NCBI GenBank assembly: GCA_015490755.1
Contig: WFXF01000076.1
Location: 1-64,000, forward strand
Direction: 5' to 3'
From: Gammaproteobacteria bacterium
Lineage (GTDB): Bacteria > Pseudomonadota > Gammaproteobacteria > JAADGQ01
Length of the DNA: 64,000 bases
The number at the start of each line of letters is the position of its first letter. Positions within the stretch are counted from its first letter, which is position 1. The notes beneath the pieces were generated by a model that saw only the letters and a program-made list of their open reading frames with translations, did not search any database and had not been told where the DNA came from. The position numbers and the translations under genes were made by a program. This document shows positions 1 through 11,510 of the stretch, piece by piece.

Positions 1-142
1 GGAAGTCGTAGCGAGGGAAAGCCATTTTGAGGCAGATTTGGTGTAAATTTGAGGCGAATAGTTGTTCTATTTAACGAAAATTTACACCAAATATGGCCGA
101 AATGGATTTTCCGCAGTAGACTTTTCATTCTCGGACAGGCTC
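1..142. repeat. MITE-like repeat, left end cut by the window edge; nearly identical to 39578-39720
   Basis: Near-identical to the 39.6 kb copy except around 'atggccgaaa' vs 'ctgcctcaaaa'; ends ...cattctcggacaggctc followed by CTAG (143-146). Confidence 0.85.
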
Positions 143-156
143 CTAGGAATAAAACA

Positions 157-1767
157 TCAGTAACCTGATGTGATTGGATAACGCCGGTCTCGCCCGAAAG
201 CTCGCTGTGTAATACGAATTCCGAGCGGGGCCTGGCGGCGTTTGTATTCATTACGATCAACTAGCGTAGTCACACGTCTCACTACATTTTCATCATATCC
301 TGCGGCAATAATTTCTTCGACACAATGATCCTGCTCAATATACATCAACAAAATTGCATCCAGAATCGGGTAAGGCGGCAGACTGTCTTCATCTTTTTGG
401 TTGGGAGCCAGTTCAGCGGAAGGTGGGCGATCAATAACGCGCTGTGGAATGACCTGCGAGACCGTATTTCGGTAATGAGCCAACTCATAAACCAGACATT
501 TTGGCACATCCTTGATCGGCGCAAAACCACCGGCCATATCACCATACAATGTGGAATAACCCACAGACATTTCACTTTTATTGCCCGTTGTTAAAACGAT
601 TTTATGTTTTTTATTAGAAATTGCCATCAGCAAAGTACCACGACAACGCGCTTGAATATTCTCTTCTGTCACATCCTCTTCAAACCCGAAAAAAACACCG
701 CTCAAGCTCTCAAGAAAAGCAGTGAACGTAGACTCAATAGGAATCACATCATAATGCACATTTAAAGATTCAGCTTCGGACTTTGCATCTTCAAGGCTCA
801 TATTTGCACTATAACGAGAAGGCATCATCACACCTTCAACACGCTCACTACCTATGGCATCAACAGCAATGGCAAGTGTCAATGCTGAATCAATACCGCC
901 CGATAAGCCAATAAGCACTCCACTAAAGCCATTTTTTTCAATATAGTCCCGTACACCCAATACCAATGCACGGTAAACAGACTCCAGATTTGCCAGTTCA
1001 GGAGATTTTATAGCAGATTGCAAATGAACATTTTGAGCGCTAACCTCACACGTTACAACTTGAACAGACTCTTCAAGAGCCGGACTTTTCTGAGCAATTG
1101 TACCATCAGCATTCATGGCAAACGAACACCCATCAAATACCAATTCATCTTGTCCACCCACCAGGTTGGCATAAATCACTGGAGTTCTATTTTCTGATGC
1201 TCGCCTGGCAATAATCGCTTCACGCTCCCCTGCCTTTCCGCTATGAAAAGGGGATGCATTCAAACTCAGAATAATCTTGGCCCCTGCATCGACCATTTTT
1301 TTTGAAACATCAGGAAACCAGAGATCCTCACAAATAGCGATACCGATTGAAACACCTTTGATAGAAGCGACACAAAAGCCGTCACCTGTAGCAAAATAAC
1401 GATGTTCATCAAACACACCATAATTAGGCAAATTCTGTTTATGGCACGTTGCCACTATCTTGCCATCATGAATCAATGAGGCCGCATTATAAAGGCCCTT
1501 ATCACTCTTGACAGGATGCCCGACAATAAGATCAATACCTGTAACTTCATTGCACAAAGTTTTCATACCCTGCCCGACACGTCGCATTAAACCTGGGCGC
1601 AATAATAGATCTTCAGGTGGATAACCGGTAAGCGTTAATTCAGGAAACAGTATGGCATCCGCACCCTGCTCATCACGCGCATGCCGTGCTGTTTCAATAA
1701 TATGCGCTACATTACCGGATACATCACCGACCAATAGATTAATCTGTGCAATAGCTATTTTTAACAT
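157..1767 (-). CDS. nadE: Glutamine-dependent NAD+ synthetase (amidase + synthetase domains)
   Basis: 536 aa; N-terminal nitrilase-like domain (FPELTLTGYPPEDLL, AICEDLWFP) and C-terminal SGGIDSALT PP-loop. Confidence 0.95.
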   Translation of the reverse strand: MLKIAIAQINLLVGDVSGNVAHIIETARHARDEQGADAILFPELTLTGYPPEDLLLRPGLMRRVGQGMKTLCNEVTGIDLIVGHPVKSDKGLYNAASLIHDGKIVATCHKQNLPNYGVFDEHRYFATGDGFCVASIKGVSIGIAICEDLWFPDVSKKMVDAGAKIILSLNASPFHSGKAGEREAIIARRASENRTPVIYANLVGGQDELVFDGCSFAMNADGTIAQKSPALEESVQVVTCEVSAQNVHLQSAIKSPELANLESVYRALVLGVRDYIEKNGFSGVLIGLSGGIDSALTLAIAVDAIGSERVEGVMMPSRYSANMSLEDAKSEAESLNVHYDVIPIESTFTAFLESLSGVFFGFEEDVTEENIQARCRGTLLMAISNKKHKIVLTTGNKSEMSVGYSTLYGDMAGGFAPIKDVPKCLVYELAHYRNTVSQVIPQRVIDRPPSAELAPNQKDEDSLPPYPILDAILLMYIEQDHCVEEIIAAGYDENVVRRVTTLVDRNEYKRRQAPLGIRITQRAFGRDRRYPITSGY

Positions 1768-1770
1768 GAC

Positions 1771-2643
1771 TTAATTGGACAATTTACCCAGCATCGCAGC
1801 CCCAATTTCAGCCGGTGAACGCACCACCGTCACACCCGCTGCTTCCAGTGCAGAAATTTTACCTTGAGCGGTACCTTTACCGCCGCTCACAATCGCGCCA
1901 GCATGCCCCATTCGCTTACCAGAAGGGGCCGTTACGCCTGCGATATAAGCAACAACGGGTTTACTGACATAAGTTTTTATATATTCCGCAGCATCCTCTT
2001 CAGCTCCACCACCAATCTCACCCACCATCACGATTCCTCGCGTCTGCTCGTCCTTTTCGAACAGGTCGATACAATCGATAAAGTTCATACCCTGAATAGG
2101 ATCACCACCAATCCCCACGCAAGTACTTTGCCCTAAACCATTCAGAGTTGTTTGGTGCACTGCCTCATAGGTTAGAGTACCTGAGCGTGAAACAATCCCA
2201 ACCTGACCTTTCATGTGGATGCTGCCAGGCATGATACCAATTTTGCACTCCCCCGGCGTAATCACACCAGGACAGTTTGGACCAACCAGGACTGCACCAC
2301 TAGCACGTAATGCCGCTTTAACTTTCACCATATCCAAAACGGGAATGCCTTCGGTAATACAGACAATCAGATTGATTCCAGCATCTGCCGCTTCCAGAAT
2401 GGAGTCCGCTGCAAATGGGGCCGGTACATAAATCATCGTAGCATCCGCACCTGTTTCAGCCACCGCATCACGTACTGTATCAAAAACAGGCAGACCCAGG
2501 TGTGTCATCCCCCCTTTACCTGGTGTCACACCACCCACCACTTTTGTACCATAAGCAATCGCTTGTTCAGAGTGAAAGGTTCCTTGTTTGCCTGTAAATC
2601 CCTGACAAATCAATCGTGTTGCGCTGTTTATTAAAATTGCCAT
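1771..2643 (-). CDS. sucD: Succinyl-CoA ligase (ADP-forming) subunit alpha
   Basis: 290 aa; [20 protein letters not shown] and [14 protein letters not shown] motifs. Confidence 0.96.
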   Translation of the reverse strand: MAILINSATRLICQGFTGKQGTFHSEQAIAYGTKVVGGVTPGKGGMTHLGLPVFDTVRDAVAETGADATMIYVPAPFAADSILEAADAGINLIVCITEGIPVLDMVKVKAALRASGAVLVGPNCPGVITPGECKIGIMPGSIHMKGQVGIVSRSGTLTYEAVHQTTLNGLGQSTCVGIGGDPIQGMNFIDCIDLFEKDEQTRGIVMVGEIGGGAEEDAAEYIKTYVSKPVVAYIAGVTAPSGKRMGHAGAIVSGGKGTAQGKISALEAAGVTVVRSPAEIGAAMLGKLSN

Positions 2644-2646
2644 GAC

Positions 2647-3816
2647 TTATTGACTCCCTGCAGCTAAAGCAACAGCTTGTTCAGCGGCCTGCGTCAAATT
2701 TTCCGCTGTAACAATGCTTAAATGACTCTCTTGCAACAATGTTTTGCCTTGTTCAACATTAGTACCTTCCAGACGAACCACCACTGGAATATTAATTCCA
2801 ACCTCTTTGACCGCATTGATAATTCCAGTCGCAATCAAATCACAACGAACAATACCACCAAAAATATTGACCAGAATCGCATTGACTTTATGGTCGCCGA
2901 GAATCAGTTTAAATGCTTCAGCAACACGTTCAGCCGTTGTGCCACCTCCTACATCGAGAAAATTGGCAGGCCTTCCTCCATGTAATTTAATTAAATCCAT
3001 TGTCGCCATTGCAAGCCCTGCGCCATTGACCATGCAGGCAATATCACCATCCAGAGTAATGTAATTTAAACCCAGTTTTTCAGCTTTATGCTCAGTCACA
3101 TCTTCTTGAGATGCATCCGCCATGGCTTGAACAGAGGGCAAACGATAAAGCGCATTATCATCAACAACCAATTTGGCATCCAGTGCCATCAAATCACCCG
3201 AATCAGTGACCACCATTGGGTTAATTTCAGCCAGACTGCAATCCTTCTCCTGATAAAGACGATAGAGGTTTTGCAATAATTTTCCAAACGATCCGAGCTG
3301 ATTTTTCTCTAAGCACAAAGCAAAACCGAGCTGGCGACACTGGTAAGGTTGCAAACCAACAATCGGATCAATGGAAATTGTATGGATTTTTTCAGGAGTA
3401 TCCGCTGCAACGGTCTCAATATCCATTCCACCTGCAGCAGAGACCATCACCATAATACGCTCACTTTGACGGTCTACGAGCATCCCCAGATACAGCTCTC
3501 GTCTAAAAGGTTGAACTTTTTCGATGAGCACAGTATTTACCGGCAAACCGGAAGAGTCAGTTTGCGGTGTCTGGAGCGTTGAACCCAGCAAAGCAGTAAC
3601 AGCAGTTTCCAGCTCACTCATATTAGAAACCGGCTTAATACCACCGCCTTTGCCACGCCCCCCTGCATGGATTTGTGCTTTTACAACCCATTGATCACCA
3701 CCCAGGGCCGAGGCAACTTCAGGTGCTTCAGCCAATGACCCAGCTGACCGCCCCGAAGGTATGGGAATTCCATAATCTGCGAACAGTTGTTTCGCTTGAT
3801 ATTCATGCAGGTTCAT
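2647..3816 (-). CDS. sucC: Succinyl-CoA ligase (ADP-forming) subunit beta
   Basis: 389 aa; MNLHEYQAKQLF start, ATP-grasp, NIFGGIVRCD. Confidence 0.96.
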   Translation of the reverse strand: MNLHEYQAKQLFADYGIPIPSGRSAGSLAEAPEVASALGGDQWVVKAQIHAGGRGKGGGIKPVSNMSELETAVTALLGSTLQTPQTDSSGLPVNTVLIEKVQPFRRELYLGMLVDRQSERIMVMVSAAGGMDIETVAADTPEKIHTISIDPIVGLQPYQCRQLGFALCLEKNQLGSFGKLLQNLYRLYQEKDCSLAEINPMVVTDSGDLMALDAKLVVDDNALYRLPSVQAMADASQEDVTEHKAEKLGLNYITLDGDIACMVNGAGLAMATMDLIKLHGGRPANFLDVGGGTTAERVAEAFKLILGDHKVNAILVNIFGGIVRCDLIATGIINAVKEVGINIPVVVRLEGTNVEQGKTLLQESHLSIVTAENLTQAAEQAVALAAGSQ

Positions 3817-3855
3817 CTATTTATCCCTAAGTTTATGGCGTTGCCGAGTACATGA

Positions 3856-4341
3856 TTAGAAAGGTATGTCATCATCAAAGTCATCCATACCACCTGATTT
3901 TTGGGGCTGGCTTTGCTGTCCCACTGGCTTTGAAGAGGGCGCGGGCTGCTCCCCACCGCCTCCCATAGAATCACCGCCATATTGCTGACCGCCACCACTA
4001 CCGCCACGCGCTCCGAGCATTTGCATCTCATTTGCTACGATTTCAGTGGTATAACGATCATTGCCGTTATTATCTTGCCACTTGCGTGTCTGCAGACGAC
4101 CCTCAACATAAACCTGTGAACCCTTACGCAGATATTCGCCCACAATTTCAGCCAAACGGTTAAAAAAAACAACACGATGCCATTCGGTACGCTCTTGTTG
4201 CTCCCCGCTCTGTTTATCTTTCCAGGAATCACTGGTCGCAATGGTGATATTTGTCACTGCATTACCATTTGGCATATAGCGGGTTTCAGGGTCATTCCCG
4301 AGATTCCCAACCAATATAACTTTATTAATACCTCTTGCCAT
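3856..4341 (-). CDS. ssb: Single-stranded DNA-binding protein
   Basis: [21 protein letters not shown] fold, Gly/Gln-rich linker, acidic tip [10 protein letters not shown]; likely start is the internal Met of the 166 aa ORF. Confidence 0.95.
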   Translation of the reverse strand: MARGINKVILVGNLGNDPETRYMPNGNAVTNITIATSDSWKDKQSGEQQERTEWHRVVFFNRLAEIVGEYLRKGSQVYVEGRLQTRKWQDNNGNDRYTTEIVANEMQMLGARGGSGGGQQYGGDSMGGGGEQPAPSSKPVGQQSQPQKSGGMDDFDDDIPF

Positions 4342-4370
4342 AACTCTATTCCTCAATCTCTATTTTTGAA

Positions 4371-5792
4371 TTAACGTTCATCAATGGAGTATGTATAAAG
4401 CAAGTCCCAATCAACTGCTTCATCATCCACTTTTAAATAAGCGACTCCATTTTCACTCACAACGACAGCTTCAGCAACACCCGTTAGTGACTTAAGCTCT
4501 TCTTCCAAAGTAGTCGCTTTTATTGAATCAACAGCACCCACATTAATCATGTAGGTCATCAAGTGCGGAGGCACCTTCATACCCACCGCCACAAGCCCCC
4601 AAACACCTGCACTCATCGCACAAAACAGGAACACCATTTCAAGACCAAAGTGCTGATGAATCCAGCCACCAATCAAACCACCACAAAACGCACCAAAAAA
4701 CTGTGAGCTGGAATAAACTCCCATTGCAGTTCCTTTTTTATCAGCCGGTGCTGTTTTGCTGATCCAGGAAGGCAGTGTCGCTTCCAATGCATTAAAAGCA
4801 ATAAAAAACAGCAAAAGTGTGACAAATACAGCCCAAAATGAATCAATAGCAAAAACCAGAATAGCCTGCGCCAAACCAATCAAAATAGTTGCCGTAACAA
4901 ATACCTGCTTCATTTTACGGTACTTTTCAGCCAGAATCACCAGAGGCACAAAACCAATAAAAGAGAGTATCATTACACTTAAATAGATCTGCCAGTGATC
5001 ACTGACCTCAATGCCCGTATGGTCTCGCAATGCCAATGGCATCACTACAAAGCTGGCCGTCAGAATCATATGAAGAATAAAAATACCGAAGTCCAGACGT
5101 AATAGCTGACTGTTTTTTAAAACATCTTTAAATTGTGAAGGTGATGCTTCAGCATCACGGTGAAATCTGCACTTTTCAATCTTCGGAACTCCATATTTAA
5201 GCAATACCAAACCCAGTAAAGCCAGCACAGCCGTCAACCAAAAGATGCCATCCACACCAATCCAGTTATTCAGCACCGGCCCCATCGCAAGTGAGATGGC
5301 AAATGCAGAGCCGATGGTCATGCCAATCATAGCCATCGCTTTAGTACGATGTTCTTCGCGGGTCAAATCTGCGGTCATCGCCATAATGACTGCCGCAATC
5401 GCGCCACCGCCTTGCAAAGCCCGACCTATAATCACGCCAACAATACTGTCTGACATAGCCGCCACAACACTGCCCGCAGCAAAAATCAACAGACCGATTG
5501 CAATCATGAGTTTACGCCCAAAACGGTCAGACAACATGCCAAACGGAATTTGCAACAGCGCCTGAGTCAAGCCATAAATACCAATCGCCAAACCAATCAA
5601 CAAAGGGGTCGAACCTTCCAGGCTCTCACCATACAAAGCAAAAACGGGCAATATCATAAAGAGTCCGATCATTCGCAGAGCAAAAAGCCCTGCCGCCGAA
5701 ATCGCAGCTCGCCGCTCTAGAGGGGTCATGTCCTGTTTTATCATAGGAGTATCAATTGTGATCCGGTTATTCTCTTCTAAAGTCCGCTGCAT
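4371..5792 (-). CDS. MFS transporter
   Basis: 473 aa multi-TM protein; GMLSDRFGRK motif; uvrA/MFS/ssb neighbourhood is common in gammaproteobacteria. Confidence 0.88.
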   Translation of the reverse strand: MQRTLEENNRITIDTPMIKQDMTPLERRAAISAAGLFALRMIGLFMILPVFALYGESLEGSTPLLIGLAIGIYGLTQALLQIPFGMLSDRFGRKLMIAIGLLIFAAGSVVAAMSDSIVGVIIGRALQGGGAIAAVIMAMTADLTREEHRTKAMAMIGMTIGSAFAISLAMGPVLNNWIGVDGIFWLTAVLALLGLVLLKYGVPKIEKCRFHRDAEASPSQFKDVLKNSQLLRLDFGIFILHMILTASFVVMPLALRDHTGIEVSDHWQIYLSVMILSFIGFVPLVILAEKYRKMKQVFVTATILIGLAQAILVFAIDSFWAVFVTLLLFFIAFNALEATLPSWISKTAPADKKGTAMGVYSSSQFFGAFCGGLIGGWIHQHFGLEMVFLFCAMSAGVWGLVAVGMKVPPHLMTYMINVGAVDSIKATTLEEELKSLTGVAEAVVVSENGVAYLKVDDEAVDWDLLYTYSIDER

Positions 5793-5901
5793 TCTATCAG
5801 GTTAATTTATTGAGACACAGTTCTTAGTCTTGAAAAAAACACCCCGCCTCCCCTTATAGGTAGCCACTCGTATGCCGCTTATCCTTGCAAATATTTTTAA
5901 C

Positions 5902-7512
5902 ATGACTGACTCAATAAATATGAATACAAACCATCCACCCAGAAACCCGACTTTACTCGTCATACTTGATGGTTTTGGCATTAGCAACAGCAAAACAGAC
6001 AATCCAGTTGCTTATGCTGATACTCCCATATTAGACCGATACTTCAGCAACTTTCCCAACACCCTGCTGGAAGCCTCTGGAACAGCCGTTGCACTTCCAG
6101 AAGGGCAGATGGGTAACTCTGAGGTGGGTCACTTAACACTCGGAGCCGGTGCAACTGTACCGCAATACCTTGTCAGCATTGACAACGCAATCAAAGATGG
6201 AAGTTTTTTCAACAACGAAGCATTTGTCACTGCAATCAAGAGATCCAGGAAATCACAGCGCCCCATTCACCTTGTTGGCCTGGTTTCAGATGGCGGTGTA
6301 CATAGCCACAACAGACACCTCTATGCACTGATTAAACTCTGTCATCGTTATGGTGTACGTCCACTACTGCATATGATTACTGATGGCCGGGATACAGCAC
6401 CACACGCGGCTCAAAACTATGCACAAGAGCTATCAGCAGCACTCACCAAAGCCAATGGCGATGTTGCCACAATTTGTGGTCGTTATTATGCAATGGATCG
6501 AGATCAACGCTGGGAACGTACAGAACTTGCCTGGAGAGCCATAGTACTGAATCAGGCACGCACAAACCACACACTGGAAACCGCTCTCTATGATGCCTAT
6601 AAAAACGGTGAATCCGATGAATTTATCAAACCCACCGTACTACCCGGCGCAATCCCCATAGAGATGAATGATGAAGTTATTTTTTTTAATTACCGAAAAG
6701 ATCGTGCCAAACAACTCACCGCAGCAGTTGCAACAGAACACTTCAATTACTTTGATCGATGCAACCACACGACAGCTTCAGTCACTTGCATGACAAACTA
6801 CGTGCCAGAATTCAAACTACCGTATGCCTTTGACCAACAGAGACCCAAGACCACTCTGGCTGAAACAATCAGTCATGCGGGCCTCAGCCAATTCCATTGC
6901 GCCGAAACAGAAAAATACGCTCATGTGACCTATTTTTTCAACGGCGGCCGCAAAAAACGTCATGACAAAGAAGAGCGCTGCATCGTACCTTCGCCCAAAG
7001 TCAGCACATACGATCACGCCCCGGCAATGAGTGCAGCCCAGATAACGGATGAAGTCATTCATACCATGGAACAGCAACAACCATCATTTATCGTTGTTAA
7101 TTTTGCCAATGGCGACATGGTTGGACACACAGCATCACGAGATGCAATCATTCAGGCCGTGGAAGCTCTCGACCATGAGGTCGGGCGCTTACTTGATGCT
7201 GCAGTATTGGCAAACTACTCAATAGTACTAACCGCAGATCATGGCAACTGCGAACAGCTGATTGACCCTGACACAGGTAAACCACACACACAACACACCC
7301 TCAACCCGGTCCCCTGTTTAATTATTGATCCAGATCGCTGGAAACTGGAAAGTGGTGGCAGTTTAAAGGACATTGCTCCCACCGTATTGCAACTCATGGG
7401 CCTGAAAGTACCCCATGAAATGACGGGCCATTCTCTGCTTATCAAAGAAACAGAAGAGACTCCAGCTTTCATACCAGAACGACTACCTTCCGAAACAACA
7501 CATGCGGATTAA
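5902..7512 (+). CDS. gpmI: 2,3-bisphosphoglycerate-independent phosphoglycerate mutase
   Basis: LLVILDGFGIS, GNSEVGHLTLGAG, HSHNRHLYAL, TADHGNCEQ; start may be 5872 or 5902. Confidence 0.94.
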   Translation: MTDSINMNTNHPPRNPTLLVILDGFGISNSKTDNPVAYADTPILDRYFSNFPNTLLEASGTAVALPEGQMGNSEVGHLTLGAGATVPQYLVSIDNAIKDGSFFNNEAFVTAIKRSRKSQRPIHLVGLVSDGGVHSHNRHLYALIKLCHRYGVRPLLHMITDGRDTAPHAAQNYAQELSAALTKANGDVATICGRYYAMDRDQRWERTELAWRAIVLNQARTNHTLETALYDAYKNGESDEFIKPTVLPGAIPIEMNDEVIFFNYRKDRAKQLTAAVATEHFNYFDRCNHTTASVTCMTNYVPEFKLPYAFDQQRPKTTLAETISHAGLSQFHCAETEKYAHVTYFFNGGRKKRHDKEERCIVPSPKVSTYDHAPAMSAAQITDEVIHTMEQQQPSFIVVNFANGDMVGHTASRDAIIQAVEALDHEVGRLLDAAVLANYSIVLTADHGNCEQLIDPDTGKPHTQHTLNPVPCLIIDPDRWKLESGGSLKDIAPTVLQLMGLKVPHEMTGHSLLIKETEETPAFIPERLPSETTHAD

Positions 7513-7619
7513 ACCACCTATTCAAAATCAACAGTATGGTGTGAATCAGAACATATAATCCCGTAAAAAAAACTGATACTCTATATGACCTTTCAATCCA
7601 TCCAAAACAAGAATTATTT

Positions 7620-10466
7620 ATGGATACAATCCTCATTCGCGGCGCACGTACACACAACTTAAAAAATATTGATATTGCTCTACCTCGTGATCAACTCATT
7701 GTGATTACCGGCCTTTCCGGCTCTGGCAAATCATCACTGGCCTTTGATACGATTTATGCCGAAGGGCAGCGTCGCTACGTAGAATCACTCTCTGCCTATG
7801 CGCGTCAATTTCTTTCCGTGATGGAAAAGCCCGATATTGAGCATATTGAGGGGCTTTCTCCCGCAATCTCTATTGAACAAAAATCAACTTCTCACAACCC
7901 ACGCTCTACCGTGGGCACTGTAACTGAAATTTATGATTATCTGCGACTGCTTTTTGCTCGCGTTGGCGAACCTCAATGCCCCGATCATAAAATCACTCTG
8001 GAAGCTCAAACGGTCAGCCAGATGGTGGATCATATTCTGTCGCTTCCGGAAGGCACAAAACTGATGCTGCTCTCGCCCGTCATACGTGACCGTAAAGGGG
8101 AACATCAACAAGTTTTCAATCAACTGCTGAGTCAAGGATATGTGCGAGCCCGCGTTGATAGTGAAGTAATTGAGATTGATCAGGCACCAACACTGGATCG
8201 CTATAAAAAACACAACATCGAAGTTGTCATTGACCGCTTTAAAGTCCGTGATGACATCAAACAACGCCTCGCAGACTCCGTTGAATCTGCACTTGCACTG
8301 AGCGATGGGCTGCTTTACATCGCCTTTATGGATGATGACAAAAAAGCTGATCTGGTTTTTTCTGCACGCTTTTCTTGCCCCCATTGCGGCTACAACATTC
8401 CTGAATTGGAGCCGCGCCTTTTTTCTTTTAATAATCCAGTCGGTGCCTGCCCCACTTGTGATGGTTTGGGCACGATGCAGATATTTGACCCCGCACGTGT
8501 TGTTCAAAATGCAGAATTAAGCCTTGCGGGAGGAGCCGTGCGCGGCTGGGATCGACGCAACAACTACTATTTTCAGCTTCTGAGCGCACTCTCCGCACAT
8601 TATAAATTCAGTATTGAAACGCCCTTTAGTGACTTGCCAGAAAATATCAGGCAAGTAGTGCTGTATGGAAGCGGAGATGAAAAAATTGAGTTCACTTACC
8701 AAAGTGACAATAAGTCCACCTGCCGCTCCCATGCTTTTGAAGGGGTGATCCCTAATATGGAACGCCGTTATCGTGAGACCGAGTCCAATGTTGTACGCGA
8801 CGAATTAGCCAAATACATCAGCCATCAACCATGCACTGGCTGCCATGGCACTCGCCTACGCCGGGAAGCGCGCCATGTACTTATTAACGAATATACACTG
8901 CCCGTGGTTTCTGCCATGTCGGTCGGTGATGCCTATACACTATTTACCACACTGAAGCTGCCTGGGAGTCGTGGACAAATTGCAGATAAAATCGTCAAGG
9001 AAATTGCCCAACGTTTGAGTTTCCTGGTCAACGTCGGGCTGGACTACCTGAGCCTGAACCGTAGTGCCGATACTCTTTCCGGTGGCGAAGCACAACGCAT
9101 TCGTCTTGCCAGCCAAATTGGAGCAGGTTTAGTTGGCGTAATGTATGTACTTGATGAACCCTCAATTGGGCTGCATCAACGAGATAATGACCGATTGTTA
9201 AAAACGCTGACTTATCTGCGTGATCTTGGCAATACTGTAATCGTCGTTGAGCATGATGAAGATGCGATTCGTATGGCTGATTATGTGCTCGACATTGGCC
9301 CCGGCGCAGGTGTACATGGAGGCAATATCATTGCACAAGGTACGCCTGATGAAGTCATTAATAATCCGGATTCACTGACGGGTCAGTATCTTCTCGGCAC
9401 TAAAAGTATCACAGGACCAAACACATCAGCTGAATTCGACCCTGAACGTGTTTTAAAAATTATTGGGGCAACGGGCAATAATCTGAAAAAGGTTGATGCT
9501 GAAATTCCAGTCGGTTTAATCACCTGCATCACTGGCGTTTCGGGGTCAGGAAAGTCAACCCTGATTAACGATACGCTCTACCGGGCTGCTGCAATCGCCA
9601 TCAACAAAGGTGGTGAAGCACCTGCCCCCCATGAAAAGATTATCGGTTTAGAGCAATTTGATAAAATTGTTGATATTGATCAAAGCCCGATTGGCCGCAC
9701 ACCACGCTCCAACCCCGCAACCTATACGGGACTTTTTTCACCGATACGTGAAATTTTTGCGGGCACAAAAGAGGCTCGCTCACGGGGTTATATGCCTGGC
9801 CGATTCAGTTTCAACGTCAAGGGTGGACGCTGTGAAGCCTGCCGTGGTGACGGTGTGATAAAAGTTGAAATGCATTTTTTACCTGATATCTATGTACCAT
9901 GCGATGTATGCAAAGGCCAACGTTACAACCGTGAAACACTGGAGATTAAATACAAAGGCAAAAATATACATGAAATTCTTGAAATGACTGTTGAAGATGC
10001 GGCCGTTTTTTTCGATGCCATTCCTGTTGTAAAGCGTAAATTACAAACCCTGCTGGACGTGGGTCTCTCGTACATCACGCTGGGACAAAATGCCACCACC
10101 CTTTCTGGAGGAGAAGCACAACGCATCAAGCTCGCACGTGAACTATCCAAACGAGATACAGGGAAAACACTCTATATTCTTGACGAACCAACAACAGGGC
10201 TGCATTTTCACGACATTCAACAACTGCTCAATGTACTATATCGCCTGCGTGAACATGGCAATACCATCGTCATCATTGAACACAACCTGGATGTCATCAA
10301 GACAGCTGACTGGATTATTGATTTAGGCCCCGAAGGCGGCCATGGCGGTGGCATGATTCTTGCGGCAGGCACCGTTGAAACACTGTGCAATCATGCAGAA
10401 TCTTACACAGGGCAGTTTTTGGCCAAACATATTAAAAACGCACCACCCATTACGGTAAATTCTTAA
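7620..10466 (+). CDS. uvrA: Excinuclease ABC subunit A
   Basis: 948 aa; two ABC ATPase modules, zinc-binding CxxC motifs, [11 protein letters not shown]. Confidence 0.97.
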   Translation: MDTILIRGARTHNLKNIDIALPRDQLIVITGLSGSGKSSLAFDTIYAEGQRRYVESLSAYARQFLSVMEKPDIEHIEGLSPAISIEQKSTSHNPRSTVGTVTEIYDYLRLLFARVGEPQCPDHKITLEAQTVSQMVDHILSLPEGTKLMLLSPVIRDRKGEHQQVFNQLLSQGYVRARVDSEVIEIDQAPTLDRYKKHNIEVVIDRFKVRDDIKQRLADSVESALALSDGLLYIAFMDDDKKADLVFSARFSCPHCGYNIPELEPRLFSFNNPVGACPTCDGLGTMQIFDPARVVQNAELSLAGGAVRGWDRRNNYYFQLLSALSAHYKFSIETPFSDLPENIRQVVLYGSGDEKIEFTYQSDNKSTCRSHAFEGVIPNMERRYRETESNVVRDELAKYISHQPCTGCHGTRLRREARHVLINEYTLPVVSAMSVGDAYTLFTTLKLPGSRGQIADKIVKEIAQRLSFLVNVGLDYLSLNRSADTLSGGEAQRIRLASQIGAGLVGVMYVLDEPSIGLHQRDNDRLLKTLTYLRDLGNTVIVVEHDEDAIRMADYVLDIGPGAGVHGGNIIAQGTPDEVINNPDSLTGQYLLGTKSITGPNTSAEFDPERVLKIIGATGNNLKKVDAEIPVGLITCITGVSGSGKSTLINDTLYRAAAIAINKGGEAPAPHEKIIGLEQFDKIVDIDQSPIGRTPRSNPATYTGLFSPIREIFAGTKEARSRGYMPGRFSFNVKGGRCEACRGDGVIKVEMHFLPDIYVPCDVCKGQRYNRETLEIKYKGKNIHEILEMTVEDAAVFFDAIPVVKRKLQTLLDVGLSYITLGQNATTLSGGEAQRIKLARELSKRDTGKTLYILDEPTTGLHFHDIQQLLNVLYRLREHGNTIVIIEHNLDVIKTADWIIDLGPEGGHGGGMILAAGTVETLCNHAESYTGQFLAKHIKNAPPITVNS

Positions 10467-11490
10467 CAATTTTTGGCCCGAGCCAGGTGCTTACTCCTAA
10501 AGGTAAGCGCTGCCATGCATTAATCGCCATTTTGTACTTTGGGTTATCAGGGTTCAGCTGAGGCACCTCCCCACCCTCTTTTAACCAATAGTGCCAATAG
10601 AGCTGCTTCGCCTCAGCACCCCACTGTTTTTTAAAACGATAGGTACCACACCCTATAGTAGAGCGCCCAAAATCAAAAATCTTATACTCTCTGGCAATCG
10701 CTAACTTGAGCACATTCCAGTACAGCGCCATATTGACACCAATACGATTATATTTTCGCAGTGACGAAGCCCACGGAATTTCCAGCCGATCATTAAAACC
10801 AAGCAAAAAACCTGCGGCGACGGGTCCGCCATCATGGTGGACCAATACAATATAACTATTATCGGGAAACGCTTTTAATATTTCCGTAAAAAGTGATTTT
10901 GAATAGACAGGTGTACCCAAGTCACGCATATTTTCAGAAAAGACTCGATAAAAGCCATCGACCAGCTCCAGGCCACCACAACGAATTTCCACACCTTCAC
11001 GTTGTGGGCGTTTCACCTGCGCCCTTACTTTAGTACCAATGCTCGACCACAACACATCTTCAGAGTCAGGTAGCGCCAGCTCCATAACAACCTTGTCTTC
11101 ACGTACAGGCCACTGTTCACCACGCGCCACCGCATCACGGAACTCAATGTGTTGCACACCCAGATCAGTAGCAAGTTCGCCCGCCCGATTCATCAAAGCC
11201 AGCTCGATATCGGGTGAATTCGCCAACGCTCCGCCATAATTAAAAAATGGCATGGAGACGATATAATCACCAAATAACATGCTTTTTAAACGAACAAGCG
11301 GTAAAACCCCAATAACCCTGTCATCATCAGACATCGCCTGTAGATAATAAGATGAATGACCAAAAACCTGATAAATCAAATTTTTCCATACAGATAAGTG
11401 ATAAATTGATGCGCTACTTTTAGTTTTAACGAATGCATCCCATGCGTTCGTATCAGAATCAACCTGTATAATCTGGCATGCAGCCGCCAT
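10450..11490 (-). CDS. FemAB family protein, XrtA/PEP-CTERM system-associated
   Basis: 346 aa GNAT/FemAB-like protein ([22 protein letters not shown]); at the edge of the XrtA locus; converges on uvrA with a 17 bp overlap. Confidence 0.85.
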   Translation of the reverse strand: MAAACQIIQVDSDTNAWDAFVKTKSSASIYHLSVWKNLIYQVFGHSSYYLQAMSDDDRVIGVLPLVRLKSMLFGDYIVSMPFFNYGGALANSPDIELALMNRAGELATDLGVQHIEFRDAVARGEQWPVREDKVVMELALPDSEDVLWSSIGTKVRAQVKRPQREGVEIRCGGLELVDGFYRVFSENMRDLGTPVYSKSLFTEILKAFPDNSYIVLVHHDGGPVAAGFLLGFNDRLEIPWASSLRKYNRIGVNMALYWNVLKLAIAREYKIFDFGRSTIGCGTYRFKKQWGAEAKQLYWHYWLKEGGEVPQLNPDNPKYKMAINAWQRLPLGVSTWLGPKIVKNLP

Positions 11491-11510
11491 AACTCAATCC
11501 TTATTTATTA

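Noticed and set aside
345-594. Short ORFs on both strands inside nadE
   Set aside because: Overlap a well-supported nadE CDS; no RBS or motif support.
3998-4005. GGCGGTAG (ops/JUMPstart 8-mer) on the minus strand
   Set aside because: Falls in the Gly-rich coding part of ssb, not in a leader; explained by Gly codons.
7884-8507. 207 aa minus-strand ORF
   Set aside because: Lies antisense inside uvrA, low-complexity translation with no family motifs; a shadow ORF.
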